From Sideroxydans sp. (GTDB lineage Bacteria; Pseudomonadota; Gammaproteobacteria; Burkholderiales; Gallionellaceae): a DNA stretch of 55,550 bases. The position numbers and the translations under genes are program-made. Under the pieces are notes generated by a model. The model saw only the letters and a list, made by a program, of their open reading frames with translations. It made no database searches and had not been told where the DNA came from. This document shows positions 9,404 to 16,454 of the stretch, piece after piece; positions within the stretch are counted from its first letter, which is position 1, and each line of letters begins with the position of its first letter. The stretch spans positions 1 to 55,550 of the forward strand of contig JABFSI010000085.1 of assembly GCA_013140695.1 (NCBI GenBank). The letters are read 5' to 3'.

Positions 9404-9443
9404 TTGCCAGAAGGTGCGTACAAGTAATGTGACTGAGGGAAGA

Positions 9444-9472
9444 TTGACCCAGCCAATTTGGCTGCGTACACT
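9444..9472 (+). promoter_or_regulatory. Promoter with embedded operator palindrome for the toxin-antitoxin operon
   Basis: TTGACC (9444-9449) and TACACT (9467-9472) are separated by exactly 17 bp and fit a sigma-70 promoter. The spacer contains the perfect palindrome CAGCCAA-T-TTGGCTG (9450-9464). An operator between -35 and -10 is what is expected for autorepression by a Phd/YefM antitoxin, alone or with its toxin. The start codon of the antitoxin is 27 bp downstream. The operator role is inferred. Confidence 0.6.
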
Positions 9473-9499
9473 CCATAGCACATTATTCAGGACATAATC

Positions 9500-9757
9500 A
9501 TGAACGCCATCCATGCAGGAATCACCATCGGGGTTACCGAATTGCGCGAGTCGCCAACGCGCATTCTTCAGCGAGCAGAAACTGAAAATCAAGCCGTTGC
9601 CATCCTCAATCACAACAAGCCAGCGGGCTACATCATTTCACCAAGAATGATGGAGGCCATGTTGGATTCCATCGCCGAGCGCATCGCCGAGAATCGCGCA
9701 AAAACTCGGTTGACTACATTAAGTAAATCGCGCAGGGTTAAGCTGGATGACCTATGA
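9500..9757 (+). CDS. Type II antitoxin, Phd/YefM (StbD) family
   Basis: Small protein of 85 residues with the Phd/YefM N-terminal DNA-binding fold: GVTELRESPTRILQRAE, then AVAILNHNKPAGYIISP, a pattern typical of StbD/YefM antitoxins. The C-terminal tail (about 50-85) is charged and would wrap around the toxin. It overlaps the toxin gene by 11 bp, antitoxin first, the usual order that ensures antitoxin excess. An operator palindrome lies in its promoter. It should neutralise the RelE-like partner and repress the operon. Confidence 0.85.
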   Translation: MNAIHAGITIGVTELRESPTRILQRAETENQAVAILNHNKPAGYIISPRMMEAMLDSIAERIAENRAKTRLTTLSKSRRVKLDDL

Positions 9758-10028
9758 ACTGGCCATTCACGGGGATGCCGAAAAGGAGTGGGCGAAGCTG
9801 GACGGCAGTATCAAAAAGCGTTTCAAAGAGAAATTTGCCAAAGAGCGTTTGATTCATCCTCGCGTGGCAAAAGATGCGCTACGTGAACTTCCTGACTGCT
9901 ACAAAATAAAAATCACCACCCCGCAATTTCGACTCATCTACCACGTCAACGACACCAAGTATTTGCTGACCATTCTTTCCGTCGCATCTCGAGATGATGT
10001 GTATGCAGAATTGAGGTCTAGGCTTTGA
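9747..10028 (+). CDS. Type II toxin, RelE/StbE family
   Basis: Protein of 93 residues with the compact RelE/ParE fold: an N-terminal MTYELAIHGDAEKEWAKLD strand-helix segment, a central LPDCYKIKI strand and the C-terminal signature RLIYHVNDTKYLLTILSVASRDD. RelE and StbE toxins of this type usually cut mRNA in the ribosome, whereas ParE relatives inhibit gyrase; sequence alone cannot fix which applies. The 11-bp overlap with the antitoxin shows translational coupling. Confidence 0.83.
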   Translation: MTYELAIHGDAEKEWAKLDGSIKKRFKEKFAKERLIHPRVAKDALRELPDCYKIKITTPQFRLIYHVNDTKYLLTILSVASRDDVYAELRSRL

Positions 10029-10039
10029 TTCAAATTGAA

Positions 10040-10077
10040 TGGGCGCGCGGCTGAAAACGATAGCGACTGCGCGCCCA
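10040..10077. terminator. Hairpin between convergent toxin and lipoprotein genes
   Basis: TGGGCGCGC (10040-10048) and GCGCGCCCA (10069-10077) form a perfect 9-bp stem with a 20-base loop, placed between the convergent toxin gene and the minus-strand lipoprotein gene. There is no T run, so this is at best a structural end for both transcripts rather than a classical intrinsic terminator. Confidence 0.4.
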
Positions 10078-10088
10078 GTGTCACTGCC

Positions 10089-10406
10089 TTAATTTGGACT
10101 GACTTTCCATTTCCCCTCATCTTTGTAGAAACGTAATTTGACCGTTGTTTTATTGCGGTTCAATTGACCATTCCATGGCGAAGGAGAAGAGATGTCAATT
10201 TCAACATCACACATGTAACCAACCGCGCCTTGTGCGGCCGCACAACCAATTTTCCTAATCTCGTGAATTTGCGTGCGCTTTGATGATTTTTCATATTCTG
10301 CACGAAATGTTTGGTCAATATCAGAAGCGGAGGGTTCGCTTGAGCAAGCCGTTAAAAGTAACAGCAGAGCTAGGGAGGTAGTAACAACAGCGATATTATT
10401 TTTCAT
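10089..10406 (-). CDS. Small predicted lipoprotein of unknown function
   Basis: Unrecognised protein of 105 residues. ATG 10406 has GGAGAA just upstream on the minus strand. The N terminus is a lipoprotein signal: a short basic start (MKNN), a hydrophobic core rich in Leu, and the lipobox LTACSS. The mature part is polar, carries two further Cys residues (around KIGCAAA and YMCDVEI) that could form a disulfide in the periplasm, and ends in a strand-rich region with FYKDEGKWKV. It is the last gene of a minus-strand group running from about 12.5 kb. Confidence 0.7.
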   Translation of the reverse strand: MKNNIAVVTTSLALLLLLTACSSEPSASDIDQTFRAEYEKSSKRTQIHEIRKIGCAAAQGAVGYMCDVEIDISSPSPWNGQLNRNKTTVKLRFYKDEGKWKVSPN

Positions 10407-10428
10407 TATTTTCTCCAATTAACCCAGA

Positions 10429-10764
10429 TTACCAAGTCATGCCTGTGCGATATTCTTTTACAAGAACGTCGCGGTCGTTAAATTCGAGAACTACCTTCCC
10501 TGAATCCGCACCCTTCAATCCATTGTTAGTGTTATAAAAATACTCAAAAAGCTCGCTGTTTTTCAATGCAACACGCCTATCGGGATTGCCAATTGCAGCC
10601 ACCATCTCATCTTTAGTGGCATTACGCGCGACGTAAGGCTTGAATTGCTCATCAGTCAATTGCGTTCCCGACGTAGGCACAAGCGCATCAGCAATTAAAC
10701 TTCCACAACCAGTCAAAGAAATAAGTAATACAGAAAACAATGCAGCAAAGGATAATTTTTTCAT
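10429..10764 (-). CDS. Small predicted lipoprotein, SmpA/OmlA-like
   Basis: Protein of 111 residues with a clear lipoprotein signal (MKKLSFAALFSVLLISLTGC, lipobox LTGC). The mature part resembles the SmpA/OmlA/BamE-like small outer-membrane lipoprotein fold: a TKDEMVAAIGNPDRRV helix-turn, a central LFEYFYN strand and VVLEFNDRDVLVKEY. The KxxMxxxxGxPxR pattern followed by strands is the family's hallmark. This is not the main BamE, which is normally near fur; a role in envelope integrity is an inference. Confidence 0.7.
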   Translation of the reverse strand: MKKLSFAALFSVLLISLTGCGSLIADALVPTSGTQLTDEQFKPYVARNATKDEMVAAIGNPDRRVALKNSELFEYFYNTNNGLKGADSGKVVLEFNDRDVLVKEYRTGMTW

Positions 10765-10896
10765 GGGATACCTTTCGTTGTGGTGCGGTTAAAAAACAAA
10801 TTTAGAGACTCGTTTGAAACTCATCCAGTAGGATTTTTTTACTATCGGCAGAACGCAATTTTTTGTAGAGCGGTATCCACTCATCGGGGTGTTCAC

Positions 10897-11676
10897 CTAA
10901 TTCTGTACCGCTTTCAGCATGCGGAAAGATTGAGTGCAAGCCCCTTCATGAGACTCATACGATGCGACTTCGGCTGCCAGCGTCATGGCGGTATCGCCGG
11001 TAGGCGTGCTTATTTTGGTATCTGCTTTTAATTCCAATAGGAGTTGCACTGTGTTGCGCCCACAATTTTGGGCGGCAATCATCAGTGGAGTCATCCCGAT
11101 TTTATTTTGATGGTTGATATCAGCACCCCGAACACTCACGAGGTCACGAATGATTTGTGACTTTCGGATTTTCCGTTCATCGGTATAGACGCTATCGGGC
11201 TGTAATGTGGACACAGCATGGATGAGCGCTGTGTTGCCGTTAGCATCTTCAAGGTCAACTTGTGCGCCGCCTTCAAAAAGAGCTGGGATTTGCGTTAGAA
11301 CCGAATCCTGTGAGGTTATACGAACCAAGTTCATTAAGGCAGTTGTCCCAGTTGGGGTTTGCAAATTTGGGCTGGCATCATGGGACAGCAAAAAATCAAA
11401 CACATCTAGATGGTAATAGTCTGGCTGTACGCTATGAATGAGGGGTGTTTCATTGAGGAAATCGCAGTTGGTGCTATTGATGTCTGCCCCTTGCTCTAAA
11501 AATACCTCCATCATTTCTAGGTTGCCATTTTTTGCGGCTTCGCAAAAATTCAAGGTGGCTTTGCTGGGTTGTGGCGCCGCAATTTTTACGTGCCCCTTTT
11601 TCTTTTCGGCCGCTCCGCAAGTGGAAGTGGCTGAAAGCGAAATTAAGGTAAAGATAATTACAGAAATTAATTTCAT
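10897..11676 (-). CDS. Secreted ankyrin-repeat protein
   Basis: Protein of 259 residues with a cleavable signal peptide (MKLISVIIFTLISLSATS, then CGAAEKKK). Four to five ankyrin repeats follow: NFCEAAKNGNLEMMEVFLEQ, then a TPLIHSVQ repeat, a TTALMNLV repeat, a NTALIHAVS repeat and MTPLMIAAQNCGRNTVQLLL. Ankyrin repeats bind protein partners, so this is a periplasmic or exported binding protein of unknown target. The open frame continues back to 11727, but ATG 11676 has GAGAAA upstream and directly precedes the signal peptide. Confidence 0.78.
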   Translation of the reverse strand: MKLISVIIFTLISLSATSTCGAAEKKKGHVKIAAPQPSKATLNFCEAAKNGNLEMMEVFLEQGADINSTNCDFLNETPLIHSVQPDYYHLDVFDFLLSHDASPNLQTPTGTTALMNLVRITSQDSVLTQIPALFEGGAQVDLEDANGNTALIHAVSTLQPDSVYTDERKIRKSQIIRDLVSVRGADINHQNKIGMTPLMIAAQNCGRNTVQLLLELKADTKISTPTGDTAMTLAAEVASYESHEGACTQSFRMLKAVQN

Positions 11677-11702
11677 CGTTTTTCTCTGGTAGTTATGGGC
11701 GG

Positions 11703-12254
11703 TTAGTTTTGTGTAGAACAAGAGCAATGAGATGAGCTATGGCACTTGAATTTATCATGCGTGTTGACTGCCGCTCCTTCAATGTATTCTGAAACAAAGC
11801 GTTCAAGATGACCGTATTTGCGTAAGTAATAGGCAGTAATAAATTGACCGCAAACTATCAAAAAGAGTGCGGAAATAAAGCTAATCGCGCCGTTTTGCCA
11901 TGAAAGCGCTAACAAAAATCCTATTCCAATTCCGAACGTAATGCGTTCTGCGTTGTTGCTTTTGCGCAGCCCTATTTCATTTTGGACAAATGCTGTGATA
12001 CCAAGGGCTAGCACCAGCAAAATCAGCCCCAGATGTACGTATGTGGAAAGCAGCGGCGCAAAAGAAGGCTCTATAGCAATTTCTGCCATCACCCCTAAAT
12101 ATAGCCCCGTGCAACGAGCGCATAGTCGAAGGTTGGCGATGCGTATTGTTCGATCATATTGAATTGGTGGATGGTGCGAAATAATCATGCTCCATCGCGG
12201 CTTTGCTTTCACTACCTGTTGCGATGGGGTTTTGAGGTTATTGGGCAATTTCAT
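11703..12254 (-). CDS. DUF2085-type membrane protein
   Basis: Integral membrane protein of 183 residues with the DUF2085 signature: SHHPPIQYDRTIRIANLRLC running into CARCTGLYLGV, a His/Cys motif that suggests metal or heme contact. Three hydrophobic segments follow (LLSTYVHLGLILLVLALGI, ITFGIGIGFLLALSW, ISFISALFLIVCGQFI). The tail is Cys- and His-rich (KCHSSSHCSCS). The frame opens at 12341; ATG 12254, which overlaps the upstream gene by 17 bp, is preferred because it avoids the long basic lead. Function is not known. Confidence 0.65.
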   Translation of the reverse strand: MKLPNNLKTPSQQVVKAKPRWSMIISHHPPIQYDRTIRIANLRLCARCTGLYLGVMAEIAIEPSFAPLLSTYVHLGLILLVLALGITAFVQNEIGLRKSNNAERITFGIGIGFLLALSWQNGAISFISALFLIVCGQFITAYYLRKYGHLERFVSEYIEGAAVNTHDKFKCHSSSHCSCSTQN

Positions 12255-12426
12255 TAGCTTTAGCTGGCCCAAAATTATCGCCTTGGCAAATAGGACACTT
12301 TTTCTTCGCCGTGAGCCAGAAGGGAAGGTAAAAGCAGCCACATAAAAAAATGAATAGTAGCCAATTGAAGTTCTTGGTTGGAACTACGTTGCGATTACAT
12401 AAGTTACAAAATTTCGGCGAACTCAT
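12238..12426 (-). CDS. Small zinc-ribbon membrane protein
   Basis: Protein of 62 residues not recognised as a named family. Two CxxC pairs (FCNLCNRNVVP near the N terminus and KKCPICQGDNFG near the C terminus) flank one hydrophobic stretch (WLLFIFLCGCFYLPFWL). The arrangement is a membrane-anchored zinc ribbon. ATG 12426 is preceded by GGGGAAG. Its 3' end overlaps the DUF2085 gene by 17 bp, so the two are probably made together and may interact. Confidence 0.65.
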   Translation of the reverse strand: MSSPKFCNLCNRNVVPTKNFNWLLFIFLCGCFYLPFWLTAKKKCPICQGDNFGPAKANEIAQ

Positions 12427-12435
12427 TACTTCCCC

Positions 12436-12510
12436 TTATTTATATTTTGGATGTTGTTTTTTCAGAATTACCAAGCCATTTTGCCCAATATATTGTGAAG
12501 ACGCAAACAT
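12436..12510 (-). CDS. Possible 24-residue small protein
   Basis: A short frame starts at ATG 12510, directly behind the strong ribosome-binding sequence GGAGAAG, and encodes 24 residues (MFASSQYIGQNGLVI followed by LKKQHPKYK). It stops 9 bp before the zinc-ribbon gene, within reach of translational coupling. It could be a true small protein or a leader peptide. A longer version of the same frame extends back to 12630 but would run antisense through the XRE gene. Confidence 0.35.
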   Translation of the reverse strand: MFASSQYIGQNGLVILKKQHPKYK

Positions 12511-12549
12511 AACTTCTCCGTACCTTGCCTCGCCAACAAGGAGAGGTGC

Positions 12550-12795
12550 GTGGAGCCAGAAGTTGCGTTTGGAATCGTGTTGAGAGAATTGCGCAAACAG
12601 CGAGAACTGTCGCAAGAAGTACTCGCGCACGAGTCTGGTTTGGAGCGTAACTATATTTCCCTGTTGGAGCTTGGGCGGAATAGCGCAAGCCTCAAAACCC
12701 TTTTTAAGTTAGCGCCTGTTTTGGGCATCTCGGTTTCAGACTTTATTGTCCGTGTTGAAAGCGTTTTAACCAAAGCTAAACGAGCAACTCGTTAA
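12550..12795 (+). CDS. XRE-family transcriptional regulator
   Basis: Helix-turn-helix protein of 81 residues. The Cro/C1-type domain spans about residues 8-65 (GIVLRELRKQRELSQEVLA, then HESGLERNYISLLELGRN and TLFKLAPVLGISVSDF). It starts at GTG 12550 with GGAGAGG just upstream. It is divergent from the minus-strand zinc-ribbon/DUF2085 group and may control that group or itself. A strong hairpin terminator follows, separating it from the dcw cluster. Confidence 0.85.
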   Translation: MEPEVAFGIVLRELRKQRELSQEVLAHESGLERNYISLLELGRNSASLKTLFKLAPVLGISVSDFIVRVESVLTKAKRATR

Positions 12796-12800
12796 ATAAC

Positions 12801-12840
12801 GGGTGGGGCGTATCACCCCCACCCCACTTAACTTACTTTT
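12801..12840 (+). terminator. Terminator after the XRE gene
   Basis: GGGTGGGG (12801-12808) and CCCCACCC (12817-12824) form a perfect 8-bp GC stem with an 8-base loop, followed by an AT-rich stretch ending in TTTT. It insulates the XRE gene from the mraZ promoter. Confidence 0.6.
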
Positions 12841-12993
12841 ACACTTCTGTATCAACCTTCAAGAATATATAGACCCTCCATCACAAACAACTTTAGCTTG
12901 TTTGTGCAATCCATTGCTTTTTAAGCATATTTGTTTTTCTTTAACTTCCGTCGCTAACTCCTTGTACCGTAAAGAAAATCCCTGATTTCTTGC

Positions 12994-13056
12994 TTGACCC
13001 ACCCATATATTTTCAATATAGTGGGGGCTAGTGGTGATAAGTGGGAATAAATGGGG
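12994..13056 (+). promoter_or_regulatory. dcw promoter with four MraZ boxes
   Basis: TTGACC (12994-12999) and TATAGT (13017-13022) are 17 bp apart and form a near-consensus sigma-70 promoter. Starting inside the -10 are four boxes in exact 10-bp register: GTGGGG (13021), GTGGTG (13031), GTGGGA (13041) and ATGGGG (13051). MraZ is known to bind TGGGN repeats spaced by 5 nt upstream of its own gene, so this is its operator. Overlap of box 1 with the -10 predicts repression of the whole cluster by MraZ. Confidence 0.85.
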
Positions 13057-13071
13057 GTTCAAAGGGGTTCT

Positions 13072-13518
13072 ATGTTCCAAGGGGCGACGCAGTTCAACAT
13101 CGATGGCAAGGGCAGGTTGACGATTCCGACACGGTATCGCGACATGCTGCTGGCGCATTGTGCGGGTCAGTTGGTGCTGACCGCCGATGCGGATGGCTGT
13201 CTGTTGATGTATCCGCAGCCTGAGTGGCAACCCATCCGCGAGAAGCTGATGCAGCTCTCTGCCTTCAATCCAAAGATCCGTGCTTTGCAACGCTTCCTCG
13301 TCGGCCACGCCGAAGATGTGGTGATGGATGCCGCTGGGCGCGTGCTCATCTCGGCCACCCTGCGCGATTACGCCAAGCTGGACAAGCGCGTGATGCTGGT
13401 GGGTCAGGGCAATAAATTCGAATTGTGGGACGAGGCGCGTTGGCAAGCGCAGTACGAAAAGATGACGACCTTCTCAACGGACAACTTGCCGCCTGAGCTG
13501 GAGGGCTTCACGTTGTGA
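13072..13518 (+). CDS. mraZ: Transcriptional regulator MraZ
   Basis: AbrB-like regulator of 148 residues and first gene of the division and cell-wall cluster. Two SpoVT/AbrB domains are present: the first with [18 protein letters not shown] near residue 10, the second with [20 protein letters not shown] near residue 85. MraZ forms ring-shaped oligomers and represses its own promoter. An upstream in-frame ATG exists at 13051, but ATG 13072 has AAGGGG upstream and gives the standard MFQGATQFN start. The 13051 ATG lies inside the fourth operator box. The stop overlaps the rsmH GTG start (GTGA). Confidence 0.95.
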   Translation: MFQGATQFNIDGKGRLTIPTRYRDMLLAHCAGQLVLTADADGCLLMYPQPEWQPIREKLMQLSAFNPKIRALQRFLVGHAEDVVMDAAGRVLISATLRDYAKLDKRVMLVGQGNKFELWDEARWQAQYEKMTTFSTDNLPPELEGFTL

Positions 13519-14447
13519 GCCAGAGTCTGGTTCACGCGACCGTCTTATTGAACGAAGCCGTCGATGCCTTGCAGGTGAAACCTGATGGCATCTATGTGGA
13601 TGGCACTTTCGGGCGCGGCGGACACAGTCGCTTGATATTGAGCAAGCTGGGTGCGTCGGGGCGTTTGGTCGCATTCGATAAAGACCCAATGGCGATCGCG
13701 GCAGGGCAGACGATACAGGATGCGCGTTTTCACATGGTGCATAGCGGTTTCGAGCATCTGAGCGAGAAGTTGCGCGAGTTGGGCGTAGGCAAGGTGGATG
13801 GTGTGTTGCTGGATTTGGGCGTGTCATCACCGCAGTTGGATGACGCGCAACGCGGCTTCAGTTTTCGCTTCGATGCGCCACTGGATATGCGTATGGATAC
13901 CAGTCGCGGGCGGACGGCGGCGGAATGGTTGGCGGTAGCGGACGAAGGCGAACTGACGGAGGTGATACGTGATTACGGCGAAGAACGGTTTGCTAGGCAG
14001 GTTGCAAGGGCGATTGTTGCTGCGCGCCAAGAGCATTCAATCGACACAACGAAACAGCTCTCCGACATTGTTGGGAAAACGGTACATACCCGCGAACCCG
14101 GCAAGAATCCGGCTACGCGTACCTTTCAAGCTATACGGATTTATATCAACCGCGAACTCGAAGAGCTCGAGAGCGTGTTGCCGCAGTGTGTCGATGAGCT
14201 GAAGGCGGGCGGGCGCATGTCGGTGATCAGTTTCCACTCGCTGGAAGACCGCATGGTGAAGCAGTTCATGCGCGATGCGGCGGAGGGCGACAAAATTCCT
14301 AAATGGGTGCCGATTCGTGCCGCAGAGGTGCCGCAGGGCAAAGTGAAATTGATGGGCAAACCCATCTATGCATCAGAACAAGAATTGGCGATAAATCCGC
14401 GTGCGCGCAGCGCGGTGTTGCGCGTGGCGGAGAGATTGGGTGGCTAG
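13515..14447 (+). CDS. rsmH: 16S rRNA m4C1402 methyltransferase
   Basis: S-adenosylmethionine-dependent enzyme (formerly MraW) that N4-methylates C1402 of 16S rRNA in the ribosomal P site. It has 310 residues, including the N-terminal [13 protein letters not shown], the SAM-binding [33 protein letters not shown], and [17 protein letters not shown] near the C terminus. Start is GTG 13515, overlapping the mraZ stop by 4 bp. It overlaps ftsL by 8 bp. Confidence 0.96.
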   Translation: MSQSLVHATVLLNEAVDALQVKPDGIYVDGTFGRGGHSRLILSKLGASGRLVAFDKDPMAIAAGQTIQDARFHMVHSGFEHLSEKLRELGVGKVDGVLLDLGVSSPQLDDAQRGFSFRFDAPLDMRMDTSRGRTAAEWLAVADEGELTEVIRDYGEERFARQVARAIVAARQEHSIDTTKQLSDIVGKTVHTREPGKNPATRTFQAIRIYINRELEELESVLPQCVDELKAGGRMSVISFHSLEDRMVKQFMRDAAEGDKIPKWVPIRAAEVPQGKVKLMGKPIYASEQELAINPRARSAVLRVAERLGG

Positions 14448-14724
14448 GTTTAATGCTTTCCTCCTCTTTGTGACTATCGCTTGCGCGTTAGGTGTTGTGA
14501 CCTCTCAACACAAAGCGCGCAAATTATTTATAGAGCTGCAAAACGAAAAAGAACGGGCTCAACAAATGGAAGTCGAGTGGGGCAAATTGCAGATTGAGCA
14601 GAGTACGTTGGCGATGCCCGCCCGCGTGGAAAAACTCGCACGTCAGCAATTGCAAATGCAGATTCCGCCCAGTGAGCAAATTCGCTATATCCGCGTGAAT
14701 GGTAGTCAGGCGGGGCAATCATGA
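14440..14724 (+). CDS. ftsL: Cell division protein FtsL
   Basis: Bitopic inner-membrane protein of 94 residues that joins FtsB and FtsQ and activates septal synthesis by FtsWI. One transmembrane segment (about residues 4-22, [17 protein letters not shown]) is followed by a periplasmic coiled coil ([20 protein letters not shown] and on) and the conserved [13 protein letters not shown] region. GTG 14440 is chosen because it lies just before the membrane segment and overlaps the rsmH stop. Its stop overlaps the ftsI ATG (ATGA). Confidence 0.88.
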   Translation: MARFNAFLLFVTIACALGVVTSQHKARKLFIELQNEKERAQQMEVEWGKLQIEQSTLAMPARVEKLARQQLQMQIPPSEQIRYIRVNGSQAGQS

Positions 14725-16454
14725 ATTACGCCAACGTCCCTAAAACATCCGCTCAAATTGCCTTGCCTGCATGGCGTTCCCGCGTGTTGTTCGTGCTATT
14801 GCTGGGAGGCATGATGAGCTTGTTGGTGCGCGCGGTTTATCTGCAAGGTATCAACAACGATTTCTTGCAGCAAAAAGGCGATGCGCGATATGGACGCGTG
14901 ATCGAAGTGCCCGCGCATCGCGGCATGATTACCGACCGCAATGGCGAACCTTTGGCTGTAAGCACACCCGCTGAAACGATTTGGGCAAGCCCGCCTGATG
15001 TCGATGCCTCGCCAAAACAAGTGCGGCAATTGGCGGGCATTTTGGGCATGACGGAATCCGACCTTAAGGCGCGCTTGTTTGATACCTCACGCGAATTCGT
15101 TTATTTGAAACGCCAACTCCCCCCAGAACAAGCGCAAAAAGTGGCGATGTTGGCTATCCCTGGAATTTCGATGCGGCATGAATATCGTCGTTACTACCCG
15201 AGTGGCGAAGTGACCTCACACCTGCTTGGATTTACTGATGTGGACGATAACGGACGCGAAGGAATTGAGCTGGCACAGCAGGATCAGCTGGGCGGAAAAG
15301 TGGGTAGTTTGCAGGTGATTAAAGACCGCCGTGGGCACATTGTGGAAGACGTCGCAAGTTTGCGTGCACCTAAAGAAGGCGGCGATGTCGCATTGAGTAT
15401 TGATAGCAAAATTCAATTTTTAGCGTTCCGCGAAATACAGCAGGTGGTGGAAAAATATCAGGCGAAAGCAGGTTCTATCGTGGTGCTGGATGCTAAAACA
15501 GGGGAAGTGATGGCGCTCGCCAATTGGCCCACTTACAACCCAAATAATCGAATTCACCCTGCGTTGAGTGTGATGCGCAACCGTGCGGTGACGGATTTGT
15601 TTGAGCCAGGTTCAACCATGAAGCCTTTCACAGTTGCAGCCGTGTTGGAAGCTGGCAAGTACAAGCCAGACACAATGGTGAATACCGAGAATGGCCGTTA
15701 CACCATTGGCGGTCGCACCATTCACGACACCCATCCAGAACACTTTTTAAGTGTGGCGCAAGTGATTCAAAAATCTAGCAACGTGGGCGCGGCCAAGATG
15801 GCGCTGTCGCTCTCACCGCAAGATTTTTGGAGCAGCTTGAGCGAGAACGGATTTGGCGCGGCAACGGGCAGCGAATTTCCGGGGGAGGCAACAGGTCGTC
15901 TGCGCGACTTCAAAACTTGGCGGCCGATTGAGCAAGCCACCATGTCTTACGGCAACGGCATCTCGGTGAATCTATTGCAACTCGCGCGTGCCTACACTGC
16001 GTTTGCCAATGACGGCGAATTGATGCCCGTCACCCTGTTCAAACAAACAACGCCCGTGATGGGTACGAAAATATATTCAGCCGCAACGGCCACTTCAGTG
16101 CGCGCAATGCTGGAGATGGTGGTTGGCGCGGGCGGCACTGCACCGCAAGCACAAGTGGCGGGCTATCGTGTGGCGGGTAAAACAGGCACGGCGCACAAAT
16201 TACAGAATGGGCGCTACGTGGATAAGTATGTCGCATCCTTCGTGGGCATGGCACCCGCTTCAAATCCGCGATTGATTGTGGCCGTGATGGTGGATGAGCC
16301 TGCGGGTAAGGAATACTACGGCGGACAAGTCGCTGCACCAGCATTCAGTAGTGTGATGAGCGCTGCATTACGCACACTTGATGTGGCTTACGACGCGCCA
16401 TTGGATAACGTCATCGTCGCCCCCGTAAGCGCTTTGAGCGAGGAGGACATATGA
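14721..16454 (+). CDS. ftsI: Septal peptidoglycan transpeptidase FtsI (PBP3)
   Basis: Class B penicillin-binding protein of 577 residues that crosslinks septal peptidoglycan. One N-terminal membrane anchor (about 22-40) precedes the PBP dimerisation domain (GVIEVPAHRGMITDRNGEPL), and the transpeptidase domain holds the three catalytic motifs: PGSTMKPF (Ser-x-x-Lys), SSN in IQKSSNVGAA, and KTGTAHK. It acts with FtsW at the divisome. ATGA overlaps on both sides tie it to ftsL and murE. Confidence 0.96.
   Translation: MNYANVPKTSAQIALPAWRSRVLFVLLLGGMMSLLVRAVYLQGINNDFLQQKGDARYGRVIEVPAHRGMITDRNGEPLAVSTPAETIWASPPDVDASPKQVRQLAGILGMTESDLKARLFDTSREFVYLKRQLPPEQAQKVAMLAIPGISMRHEYRRYYPSGEVTSHLLGFTDVDDNGREGIELAQQDQLGGKVGSLQVIKDRRGHIVEDVASLRAPKEGGDVALSIDSKIQFLAFREIQQVVEKYQAKAGSIVVLDAKTGEVMALANWPTYNPNNRIHPALSVMRNRAVTDLFEPGSTMKPFTVAAVLEAGKYKPDTMVNTENGRYTIGGRTIHDTHPEHFLSVAQVIQKSSNVGAAKMALSLSPQDFWSSLSENGFGAATGSEFPGEATGRLRDFKTWRPIEQATMSYGNGISVNLLQLARAYTAFANDGELMPVTLFKQTTPVMGTKIYSAATATSVRAMLEMVVGAGGTAPQAQVAGYRVAGKTGTAHKLQNGRYVDKYVASFVGMAPASNPRLIVAVMVDEPAGKEYYGGQVAAPAFSSVMSAALRTLDVAYDAPLDNVIVAPVSALSEEDI

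Noticed and set aside
12859-13446. 195-codon minus-strand frame across the mraZ promoter and gene
   Set aside because: It runs against mraZ and through the promoter and operator; composition and lack of motifs mark it as a shadow.
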